From Turnera subulata (Eukaryota; Streptophyta; Magnoliopsida; Malpighiales; Passifloraceae): a stretch of 64,000 bases of DNA. Numbering within the stretch: position 1 is the stretch's first letter; each line of letters begins with the position of its first letter. Made by a program: the position numbers and the translations under genes. The notes beneath the pieces were generated by a model, which searched no databases, was not told where the DNA came from, and was given only the letters and a program-made list of their open reading frames with translations. Location of the stretch: positions 1 through 64,000 of the forward strand of contig JAKUCV010007101.1 of assembly GCA_028386065.3 (NCBI GenBank). The letters run 5' to 3'. Below are positions 53,674-64,000 of this stretch, piece after piece.

Positions 53674-56099
53674 TAAGGATTTGCATGAGTTTAAAAGCCA
53701 AAATTCTACCAAAAAATTAAAAAAAAAAAGAGTAAAGAAAGAAAAGTTGAACGCGTTTTCACGCGTCTCCTACCTGCAGCCCACGGACCCACGCGCCTCT
53801 TCTCCCTGCGCGCGTGCGGCAATTCCGTCATCACAGCCCGTCGCCATGCCTTCACCGGAGTGTCCTGACGACGAGGAGACGGCAGTGGACAGAGCCACCT
53901 GCAAGGTCAGGATCCAGGACCCTGCAGGCAGCCCAGTCCAGCGGAATAGATCCCGCTCAAGAGACCGAACCCAGCTCCCCTCGTCTGCCCGGCTCCGGCC
54001 AACCTCGCCGCCTCCAATACGACCGGATCCAGCCCACCAACCGCCGCCACCGCCCACTCGCACCTCTGCAGTTGTAACCGGCGAAGAGACAGGCCACCCA
54101 CCTCGACCATCGGAGCGTCGCGACCAGCCGCTCCCCCAGTCGACGGCAGCACCACCACCATCTGCAACAGCTCCTCCTGACCCAACAAAGCTCTCCCACC
54201 TCCTCCACCTTGTGCCCGAGCAACCCAGCCTGGATAGTACAGAGGCACCCATGGAGACTACCGTGAAGGTAGCGACGGAGGCGAAGACCGGTCATGCCTC
54301 TGGTCCAACTAGCCCGGTCGTACCGAACCAATCTACCCCAGAGCCAATACCACCTACAGGTTCAGACGAGTCCATGGAGGATGCTCGGCCCAGTTATCGG
54401 GACACTCTTTTTGCCGGCTCTAACCCACTGTACCTGTCCGACCTGTGGGAACTAGAAGGAGAGGCCGAGTATGAGGAAGGTGACCTGATGGTAGTTCAGA
54501 CCGATGGAGTCGACAACCTGGTTTTATAAGATCCTTTCAAAGCCCGGTTGGATAAACAATGGGAACATGCAGTTGTGATCAACTTGTATGGGCGTTACAT
54601 TGAATTTAAGGCTCTGCATGCCAAACTGCAAGACCTGTGGAAACCGACCGGCGCTTTCAAAATCCTCGACCTTGAGAACAATTTCTACATGGTGCGGTTC
54701 TGGGCAGCGCAAGATTACACTCATGCCCTGGCCGACGGACCATGGAGTATCTTTGGCAGCGCGCTAAGTGTGCAACCATGGTCACCGAACTTCCGAGCTG
54801 CCACCAGAAAAATTGAGTCGATTGTGGCGTGGATCCAGTTTCCCGACTTCCCCACAAATCGCTACCACTCCAGAATTCTTCGTCAACTCGGTAACATGGT
54901 GGGCAGAACAATCAAACTCGACGGTAACTCTTCTAACCCTAGTAGGGCTAAATTTGCTCGAGTTGCTGTTTGTTTAGACTTGACAAAACCTTTGAAGGGC
55001 ACGGTGCACCTCGAAGGCGAACCTTTAAAGGTAAGCTATGAGGGTTTGTCTGTATGTTATGTTTGTGGGAGATTAAGTCATAGCAGCTCAGCTTGCCCGG
55101 AAGCTCCACAGCTACAAAATGCCGAGACAATACCACAATCTGGCGTGCCCACCTGCCCGACACGGGAAGGCAGAGGAGAATGGATGAATGCACCACGACG
55201 GCCTGGGCGCCACCTCACCACCCCCCAGGTCCAATCGCCACCGTCTCACGCCAGCAACTCATCAAACAGGTTTCACCTCCTAGAGGATAATCTCACTGAG
55301 GACACATTCCCAGTCCTACGCCCTGGTTCAAATGCCCCTACCCTGTCCTCACAACCCTCCCCATCTGCCTTACCAGTAACACAACCTTCTAAGACACCCC
55401 TAAATGCCAGCGAGACTCAGTCTCAACCTGAACCTCCCCCTCTCCTTCCTACACTTAATGACTTCATTGGGGCAGGGACCCTCACGAAAACAAGAAATAA
55501 GCCTTCCACCCGAACCCCAAAACAATCAATAAAGAAATCCCAACCCTTACAAATTTCGAAACTTGTAAGAAAGGAAACCCCTAAAAGACAAACACTCAAA
55601 GATGTATCCAATGCCACCACTTATCCGTCTACCTTCGTTGCCACCCAGTCCCACACCGTACCTGCCACCTCTTCCGTTCTTCCCTCAGCTACCTACCCCG
55701 CCATTTCCAACAACTTTACCCATCCAGTCCCTACCCGGCCTCGCAGAAACCAGCACCACACGGCGGTAGTACTTACGGAAGATTGCCACCGTATGATTTT
55801 TTCCCCTGGAGCATCTAGCTCAGGCATGGATGTCGACCGCCCACCGGATACTCCCTGCCCTAGATAATCACCCGGTCATCTGACATTACATTTAGTCTGT
55901 GTCGTTTTATTTGTTGACGTTTGTTCTTGGCTTGCTTGATTAGATTAGCCCGGTTGATTATGTTGTTTTCTTATTGTATGTACGAGTTTTCTTTCTACAG
56001 ATAGTAGTCAGAGTGAGCAACCGACTCCTAATCATGTACCCTGCTCAAGTATATTCTTAATATACTTCCCGGTTTCGACATAAGGATTTGCATGAGTTT
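53674..56099 (+). mobile_element. LINE-family element with ORF1 and 3' UTR but no ORF2
   Basis: Exact 19-bp target-site duplications TAAGGATTTGCATGAGTTT (53674-53692 and 56081-56099) bound a 2388-bp insert. It holds an A-rich start, ORF1, 212 bases of 3' UTR and the terminus TAATATACTTCCCGGTTTCGAC. There is no endonuclease or reverse transcriptase sequence and almost no poly-A tail. The copy at 13.1 kb has the same ORF1-to-3'-UTR arrangement. Because both duplications are exact, the insert is a complete retrotransposition product and the missing ORF2 is not a later boundary loss, although an internal deletion after insertion could also remove it. Confidence 0.9.
53846..55867 (+). pseudogene. 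LINE ORF1 (DUF4283 plus CCHC knuckle) with one in-frame stop
   Basis: From ATG at 53846 to TAA at 55865-55867 the frame is open for 674 codons except for one TAA at 54527-54529. Before it is a Pro/Thr-rich region; after it a DUF4283 domain (AVVINLYGRYIEFKALHAKL, LWKPTGAFKILDLENNFYMVRF, LADGPWSIFG..LSVQPWSP) and a CX2CX4HX4C knuckle (CYVCGRLSHSSSACP), then a long Pro/Ser/Thr-rich tail. Such proteins bind RNA in the LINE ribonucleoprotein. Apart from the single stop there is no frameshift over 2 kb, so the insertion is young or the protein was recently under selection. The ATG at 53663 lies outside the element and is not its start. Confidence 0.85.
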
Positions 56100-59000
56100 C
56101 AATTCATAGTTGCCAAAGTTTTGGATTAGCTAAGGAGGCATCTGTGTCTATGTGTTAATTAATCTTGGCTTTATTTTACAAAAAAATGGTTAACGACCCC
56201 ATATATTAGATCAGCTAGTTGGACTAGCTTAATCAAGTTTTTTTTTTTCTTTTTATGTGAGCTTAATCAAGGTATTTGGAATTCGAGCTTTGGGAAATCA
56301 ACATGCTTGATGTTACAGAAGTAGCAAGGGGATAAAGCCAGTTAAGGAAATCTACAAAACCTAGGATCATAGAAGGCTTCAGCTTCATCCGTAGCTTTCC
56401 AAAATATATCAACTTAATTAGTGGAAACAAGTTATGCGACAAGCACTACTAACCAGAGAGGTTTGATTCTACCAGAAAAAGAAAAAGCCTAGAGAGGTTA
56501 GATCAGATGCTAGCAAGTCATTAGTGAAGTACCTGTTGATATACAGAACTCGTGATTTGCTACTCTTAAAATTTTTAGTTCTAACTAATATAATTTAATT
56601 AATTTTTTTAATAAAAGTAACCCAATCTAAATACTGAAAGTTAAATTATAAGTTGTTTACGTCCAAAGCATGAAAAAAGAACCTTACAAGCTTTCATTTC
56701 TTATATAAGAAAGACATTTCTTGCTTCGGAGTTTCATTTGTAAATTTATCTATATTTGTTTATTAGTATTTTCTTGGGTAGCTTTGTTTCATTAGTATTT
56801 TTATAACACCACTCCTCTCCATTGGCCATTAGCACAGTTTTTAATTCTAATCCCCACAATCTTAATAGGGCTTTTTGTGTCACATGGTAGTAATTGTCAC
56901 CGAATATGTAAATAGACCACCAATGGGCACCCATCCACCGTAGATGGCGCCTGAATTTTAAAGAGCTGGGATTTGTGAATACAAAAGAGGCCATTAAACC
57001 CACATCAGGAAAAGATGCCACTTGCTAGAGACTTAAAAATTAACCCATCTTAGACCTTAGCCATGAGTCCATGTGGAAGTATTTAATGGTCCTTTCTTAT
57101 TCTCTTTTAGTATCTTTTTGGAACAAAAATTTAATGATCCTGCCATCCATCTAGGTATGTATAATGGTGATTTTGCTAGTATTATCTTATTAGAAAGGAA
57201 AAAGAAACATTTTGTATTAGCAGATTCAGAAGAATCCTTCAACAGTTCACTTGGTCATAATAATGAGGGAACATGCTCTAGGAGTAGGACCATACCATTT
57301 GTATGGTCCATATTACTGAAAGTATGCCTCCCCCTCTTGTATCCAAAAGAGTAATGATGTACATCCAGGAAATTTTTTTAAAAGAAGGAGAAAAAAATTT
57401 AATGATGCTTGAGTTAAAATTGTTTTTTCATGTTTTTAGGGCAGATTCCTCCATGTCCTATCCATACCTCATTCATAGTTTGTTCAGTTTTTCTTTTTTC
57501 TATTCCATCAATATTATGTGTCCTTGATGACTAATGATAATATTAACAGCTGCAATGCTAATCAGAAGCCCTGTCTTTTGCTTTTCTCTCTAATTCTACT
57601 TTTAGCTTTGAAAGTTAATCATGGATAGCTCTTTACTTTTGTTCTACCCATGCGTCTTCTTTATAGATATTGCTGGAACCTACTTTAATCATATCTAACT
57701 TTTTAGATAATAACCAGTATTAGTATTTAATCGGTTCCAAAAATGGAAAACGTTTAAGATTTTTTGTATAAAAATTAAAGCAATGATTAAAACAACCTAG
57801 ACTTTAAATTATGCTATGCTAATGTGTAGCTCCCTACATAAGCTTCCTACAAATTGTGGGTTGAGTTCCTAGGTTCGAGAAGTATTGATCCTGTTCCTGT
57901 AAGAAACTCATGTAAAACTTATGAGATTCAACTCTCGGGAATCAATTAACTTCCTTATTTCTTAATTACCCCCCAGTAATGAGTTTTAAAAGTACTGCTA
58001 TTAGATAGAGAGAACTACGATAATATTAGGAGATTTATGAGACATTTATATGTCACGCTTTGTCTCCCAGATATAACCCCCAAGAAATCGAGAAAACAAT
58101 CTTTTTTCTTTATGTTACCTCTTTAATCGAATGAGATAGTAGTAAGTAGTAATCTGTGAAGTATAACTCCGCCATATTTAAGGCTTACAGTGATGTATTA
58201 ATTAATTACTAGTACATTCGTTATTGAAGGAAACTATTCAACCTTTTTTTTTCTTCCTAATAAATCAAGGGGTTAGATTCATTAAAAAACTATTGTAGTA
58301 CTTTTTTGTTTGAACAATATAAAACCATGTAGTACATATAATATGGGATTAGGCGGCCTTCCTTTAATTTTTTGGTTGAAATTAGGCAATTCCTTTTAAT
58401 CATAGAATTGCTAGGAGGAAGAGTTGGTGGGTCTACAGCCTGAAATTTATTTTTTAGTAGCAACAGGCACCATCATGAGCATACCATTCCCACTGCCATA
58501 TTATCATTTCTATCAGAAACATCAATTCTTGTCCCTTCACATATCACCCAAAACATATCTTAACAGATTCCCCTTTCTTTTTTTTGTTTGACTGTTTCTC
58601 CCTTAAAAACCTTGCATAATCAATACTTCCAACCAGCCCATAATCTCACTCCCCACACCTAAAAAAGGCGTAATCAATAAAAACTACTCATGATTATAAA
58701 GTCTACAGAGACACACACACTAGTTTTGGTCTTTTAAACTTAAAAAAGGCAGTTAATTGTATATCTTAATTAAAAAAGACTTGACTAGTAGTAGTATTGA
58801 TGTTTTGATTGTCCATTCATTTTCATATATATTGGTCACTTAAGCAGCCAGAGAATGGAATTTAGAGCAAATGAACCTGTCATTACCAGTGAGACCAGGT
58901 CCAATCCTTTTTTTTTTTTTTTTGAAAGCCTTTGTTTTGTTTCTTCTATTTAGTTAATTAATGTTTTTCCTATATGAACTGGCAAAAGTGACTAAACAAA

Positions 59001-59417
59001 TTACTCCAAATGTGGGTTTCAGCCTAAAAGTTGTGGAATTTTAATGAGGGAGAGAATCATAATAAATACGAATTGACCTGTTAGCAGTTGGGGACTTATT
59101 AGATTTTCTCCTCTGCCTTTTCCATTTATCACCTCCTTAATACCACGAATTTCATTTTGAAGTAGAAGAATTAATGGAGAGGCAGTTCAAAAAGCACCTA
59201 CCTTGTCCAGCCATTAATCTATACTACTACTCTTTTAACATTTTATTACAAGCATAAGCCGAAACAGAAGCACCCACATCTCCCTCCCTAAACCTTTTAG
59301 ATCTCTCTCTTCTCCCTCTCTCTGTCTCTCTCTTTGTCACCCTCCTCCCCCTTCCTTTTCCTTAGTATTTCCATATCATCATCAGAATAATCTGTTCTTG
59401 TAGCAATTCCTTACAAA
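56100..59417. other. Intergenic 3.3 kb upstream of the DUF868 gene
   Basis: AT-rich, no recognised gene. Frames at 56746-57021 and 57073-57527 lack motifs. The last 150 bases are a CT-rich leader (TCTCTCTCT runs at 59300-59340) typical of a plant 5' UTR. Confidence 0.4.
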
Positions 59418-60326
59418 ATGAGAGACATAGTTTCTTGCTTCAGTGAGCATGCAATAGATGTGTCTCAGTCTTCATGTTCTAGCTACTCAAACAATGCCTG
59501 CATCTCTCCAAGTCTAACCCCATCAGTCCAGAATGCAGTCACTTGCTTCTACAGAATCACCCTCTCCACTCAAAAGCAGCTCTTGGTTACTGTCACCTGG
59601 TGCAGAAACCACAACGCTCAGGGCCTTAGTATTAACTTTGGGAATGACCCTTCAGTGTCATTCAAGCTCAACACAAATTCCAGGCTGTTTAGGAAGATGA
59701 AAGGCAGTAAAGTCATTAATGAATGCGAGAATTCCAAGATTGAAGTCTTCTGGGATCTTTCTTCTGCTAAATATGAGGCTTCAGGGCCTGAGCCCACAGA
59801 TGGGTTTTATGTGCTGGTCATGCTTGATTCAGAGATAGGCCTTGTAATGGGAGACATTGGAGAAGAAACCATAGCCAAGAAGTTCAAGATTAGCACCCCG
59901 GTAGCCAAAGTCAGGCTAGTTTCAAGGCAGGAGCATTGTTCAGGGAATACTTTGTATGCCACCAAGGCGCAGTTTTGTGATACTGGGATCCAACATGATA
60001 TTCTGATCAAATGTAGTGGAGAAAATGAAGGGTTGAAGTATCCGGTTTTGTCAGTGACTATTGATAAGAAGATGGTGATTCGTGTGAAGAGGCTGCATTG
60101 GAATTTTCGAGGCAACCAGACCATCTTTGTTGATGGATTGCTTGTGGATCTGTTGTGGGATGTGCATGACTGGTTCTTCAATCCTGCTTCTGGTTCTGCT
60201 GTTTTCATGTTCAGGACTAGAAGTGGAATGGATAGCAGGCTGTGGTTGGAGGAGAAGTTGGTGAAGAAAGATCAAGAAAGAGGTGAATTCTCTTTGTTGA
60301 TCCATGCCTCAAAGACTGCAGCTTGA
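59418..60326 (+). CDS. DUF868 family protein
   Basis: Single-exon gene of 302 residues, the normal length for this plant-specific family, which has no known biochemical function. Conserved features include PSVQNAVTCFYRITLSTQKQ near the start, VTWCRNH, FGNDPS, FWDLSSAKY, GPEPTDGFYVLV, EHCSGNTLYATKAQF, RVKRLHWNFRGNQTIFVDG, WDVHDWFFN and a C-terminal FMFRTRSG..SRLWLEEK. No signal peptide or membrane segment is seen; the sequence looks like a beta-rich soluble protein. The ATG chosen is the first in frame and follows a CT-rich leader. Confidence 0.93.
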   Translation: MRDIVSCFSEHAIDVSQSSCSSYSNNACISPSLTPSVQNAVTCFYRITLSTQKQLLVTVTWCRNHNAQGLSINFGNDPSVSFKLNTNSRLFRKMKGSKVINECENSKIEVFWDLSSAKYEASGPEPTDGFYVLVMLDSEIGLVMGDIGEETIAKKFKISTPVAKVRLVSRQEHCSGNTLYATKAQFCDTGIQHDILIKCSGENEGLKYPVLSVTIDKKMVIRVKRLHWNFRGNQTIFVDGLLVDLLWDVHDWFFNPASGSAVFMFRTRSGMDSRLWLEEKLVKKDQERGEFSLLIHASKTAA

Positions 60327-63300
60327 AGAAACTCTTCATCAGATTGTGGTTTTTATTTTCAAATCTCCTCCTCTTCTTTTTTTTTTTTGTCATTTCAGCT
60401 TTTTTTTACTTTTTTCTTTTCTTCTTCTCTTAGTGAAAAGCATAACTACATCAATTCTTTTGATCATATGACAAATAACTTAGATTGAGATCCAGATATG
60501 TGAAAATGGAGATATAACAAATTTAGTTTGCTTAATGTTCATCTTCGCTTAACCATTTTTCCATGTATTCTTTGGCACATGAAGGATTACTTTGCAACAT
60601 TCAAAAGCATTATGATATATGCCAAATTTTAGGCTCTATTAATGGATGGAAAAAGACAAGCTTTGGGGGATTTTGAAAGATTTCAAAGAAGATTTGGTAA
60701 AAGAGCACTAAGAGGGGCGAGGTGTGCTTTTTAGCCTAAAAGGGACAAGTTAAAGTTGAATTGAATCCCATAATATAACTCACTTTGACCATATTCTTGA
60801 ATTCTAGTAATTTCTAACTGCACGTTTCCTCTTATACCATTTGAGTATGATTGATGATAGGTCTATGTGTGGATTTCAAAATTGTTGTTTCACTTCACCA
60901 TAAAGCAAGAGTTGTAAATCTCAAAGAGAAACATAAGACTGAATTAAAGGCAAATGTGATACCTTGGGGGAGTTTTCTTACTTAATTCTCTTCATTGCTT
61001 TGGGAGTTTACTGAGGAGATTATTTAGTATTTACTCTTTAAATTTTTCTATTCTCCTACTCTCTTGGAGGGCGTTACCTCTCTGAGCCAAAATTTCTTCA
61101 ATTCTCTAGCATAATCTTTCACTCAAAACTAGGCCATGAAATTCAGTGTCACACTCATTAATTTCCATAACCAACACCAAGATTCAGCCTCTGTTCAAAA
61201 AGCAAAAAAAAAAAAAAACACAACACATTTAACCACAATTTCTATCTGCCTCTTTCTCCTGTGTCTCTCCTTTTCCCTGGTTGGGGGACCTTTGTTTCTC
61301 AGGAATCTCATGCTTCAAGCTGCAGGTAGGGGGTTTAGGGCAGGCTAGTACAGTAAACAATAAAAGCATGGAGCCTTCCAATTAAAACAAGGTTGGAAGA
61401 AGCTTGTGACCTTGGACATGAGAGTCTAATTAATTAACCCTATACATCCAAATCCATCCAAAAAGAACAGAAGCACTTCAATGCTTGGCTTTGTCTTCAT
61501 TGAATGGTGGTAATTACTGTACTACAGGCCCCCCCCCGTTTTACTTGCATGGTCCCCTAACCTCCCAACCTTCAAGTTACTTACTATCCGGCCCACAATT
61601 AAATGCAAATGTCTTATTCAAGGCTGATAAAATTATTCCACATTTTCCTCGGCAAAAAAATTGCATTTACTAATTTTTTTTTCATGTACTACGTACTCTC
61701 CTCATTGCATTATTTGATTGAACAATGGGAAGGTGGAGACACAACTGAAACACATATCAGGTGTCTCCGCAAGTTTTGCTACCTTAAAAGTGTTGAATTG
61801 CCCCTCAAGACAGGAAAGCATTAGTGTCCTGAAATTCAGAATTGCAAATATTATATCATCTTAACACTTAATTAATTGACCAAAAAGAAAACATTTTTGG
61901 GTTTCCTATATAGTATCTAAAGTTTTGCTCCGACCAATCGAGATTTGACCCGGTCGTACACCGAGATACGACCGGATCGTAGACCTGGTTATGGAACAAT
62001 TACTTGAAAGAGACAATCGTTTGACAAACCTTTAGCCTATTTTTTTTTTTTAAAAAAATAAGCATTTTAAAAACTGTGTGGCAAATACCTTCCTTTCTAA
62101 TTATTTTGGATTATATTCATTTCAAATTTTGTCAGACCAGTTAAAATTCCTGGAATAGATTATGCTATGCACAGGCTATGTCAGGTACATTGCTGTATAT
62201 GTATGGACCACTGTGTCAATTTGAGTTCAATAAGAAAGTTCAGTAATGTTATATCATTTCTGTATATAGCAAACCACTAGCTATGTCATTTTTGGTGTCA
62301 TCTCATTTTCTCTTTTGTTCTTTCAACAATGCCAACTCATTTTCAGTAAACAGCAAATATATTTGCAAACACAAATTTGCCTAAACACACTTTGATTTGA
62401 GCTTCTTAGGGGGTACTTTGTGTCATTAATTAGAAAACTAGGGACCATAGGCTTCACATACCTAAGCTATCAAGACAAACTGGTGCAGAAGTAACACTTT
62501 AACAGAAGTATCATGACATTTCTTGCATCAAGCCACACTAGAGTACCACTAATTAAGTTGACCATTCACTATCTCTTAAAATTCTCCATTTTTAGCAGAA
62601 TAAGTTGGTGGGAGTAGAATAATAAGAGAATTTTTTTTTAATTTTTTTTCTTTCATAAACAAAATTTAACTGAAATATTTAAGCTAAATCTCTTATATTA
62701 TATACAGTCTATGAGTAAATCGGTTACTCATCATGGACAGATATATAGCAAATGAATCCTTATAATTCTTCTATAAATAGTCGTTGAATGTGTCTATATG
62801 GTTAGGTCATCTAGCACAAACAATGTGGAGAGAAGAGACTCACAGTTCTTCATTCTCCTAATTTGGCCAAATTTTCTTCAACAACATTCAAGCAAATGGG
62901 AAAAATATAAGAGACTGTAAAAAAAAATAAAAGTAAAGAAAAAGGAAAAGTGTAGTGGGATGTGCCAACTTTATTAAAGCAACTATATTTATGTACCCTT
63001 CTTTAAGGTATACATTTACAAGCATGCTTTGTGCCATGCTGGCAAAGGGAAAGCTTAATTAAATGGGTGCCGGTCAATCCATGGCATTGTACACTATTTT
63101 TGTTTCACGTCCTTAACTTCAACAAAACAAAACAAAAAAAAATGAGACCACGATTACCTTTCTCCACAATTCATTGGCTTTTTTTCTTCTCCTTTTTGGA
63201 CCACCATTAAAGGCCCATTCCCAAGGTTACAAATCCACTCATTATTAGTTTGCACACTGCCCTGACAGATTCTATAAGTTTGAGTGGAATTATTGTAACT

Positions 63301-64000
63301 TTTTTTTCCCTCATTTTTGGATATTTTTTACGTGCACTCGGTTACTTTTGTAATACCATATTCAGAAATAGATTTTGAAAATGTTATATAATGCATTTTT
63401 TTGGGGTTGAAATGTAATACATTGGTTTCAGATAATAATAATAATATTAATCTTCTTCTAATATTTGGTCATATCCAAGGAGATTTTGTCTAATCATGGA
63501 AAAGGATAACAGGCTTGGGTATTTTGGGTTAGGACTCTGTGTGGATCAAAGAGATCAGAAGTTGTGGACCTGAAAATATTGGGCTAGGATATTGCCTTGC
63601 TGGGCCTAAGCAGTGCCACAAAATGGAAAAACATAGAGTGAAATTCCATGTGTTATAGATCCATTGCTAGAAATTTTGTTTGTGATACATAAAAACTTTT
63701 TCCCAAATTAAGCAAAGCAAAATTCTTCTCAAAGGAAATAAACTAACCTATAATTTTCCTTATTGGGTGTGTCTGTCCTAAGAAATCTGTTCAATTATTC
63801 ATGAAATATTCATATATGACCTGACAGCTACATATATCAGATCAGGTGGCTTTGGTTTGTTCCACCAAATTGGTTTAAGTATCGTAGGTTGGTCAGTTCT
63901 GCTCTATATATCTATCTTTCAACTCTCTGTTGACTGTGGCTGTACTCTAAGCTGGATGCACCTAACTTGATGATTAAGTGTCGAAGCACAAACTGGAATA
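60327..64000. other. Terminal 3.7 kb without a recognised gene
   Basis: DUF868 3' UTR, then AT-rich DNA. A small perfect hairpin (9-bp arms CCGGTCGTA/TACGACCGG, 8-base loop) lies at 61950-61975. Short open frames near 61.1-61.8 kb have no family features. Anything at the extreme right edge may belong to a gene beyond the window. Confidence 0.4.

Noticed and set aside
57830..57960. TAGGTTCGAG motif suggesting a further SINE
   Set aside because: No matching A-box at suitable distance and no similarity to the other SINE copies in the window.

Overview
The window is nuclear DNA from a flowering plant, most likely a woody core eudicot. The genes have plant-specific products and GT-AG introns. Intergenic DNA is AT-rich, and there are hAT, MULE-type, LINE, SINE and Ty3-type LTR remnants. 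The species cannot be named from sequence alone.

Layout. 1-788: end of a GC-rich LTR. 3.8-5.3 kb: TIM9 (+). 7.3-8.7 kb: CXIP4 (-). 9.3 and 11.9 kb: two tandem RING-H2 (ATL-like) E3 ligase genes (+). 13.1-13.5 kb: a 5'-truncated LINE. 16.3-18.0 kb: a MULE-like element carrying a piece of threonine synthase. 20.6-22.0 kb: an intronless arogenate dehydratase (-). 22-29.6 kb: no recognisable gene. 29.6-35.1 kb: a ten-exon NAT11/NAT12-type nucleobase-ascorbate transporter (-). 36.6-37.5 kb: a non-autonomous hAT. 39.2-40.5 kb: a second MULE-like element. 41.4-42.4 kb: RLP24 (+). 43.2-46.9 kb: 2-carboxy-D-arabinitol-1-phosphatase (+). 47.7-48.5 kb: a small NFD6-like gene (+). 53.7-56.1 kb: a TSD-bounded LINE that has ORF1 but no reverse transcriptase. 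59.4-60.3 kb: a DUF868 gene (+).

The genes are unrelated housekeeping and metabolic genes (mitochondrial import, ribosome biogenesis, phenylalanine synthesis, Rubisco inhibitor turnover, transport, ubiquitination) and do not form a pathway. Several promoters of biogenesis or organelle genes carry site II (TGGGCC-type) and telo-box (AAACCCTA) motifs. The order arogenate dehydratase / NAT12 / DUF868, and CXIP4 next to a RING gene, recalls Arabidopsis chromosome 2.

The most notable observations are two. (1) A LINE family occurs twice with the end of ORF1 joined directly to the 3' UTR, an architecture like mammalian HAL1 half-LINEs; both copies have exact 19-bp target-site duplications. (2) A Pack-MULE-like element holds an open, ATG-less threonine synthase fragment. 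Exon coordinates were worked out by hand from splice consensus, reading frame and remembered family conservation. No alignment or database search was run.
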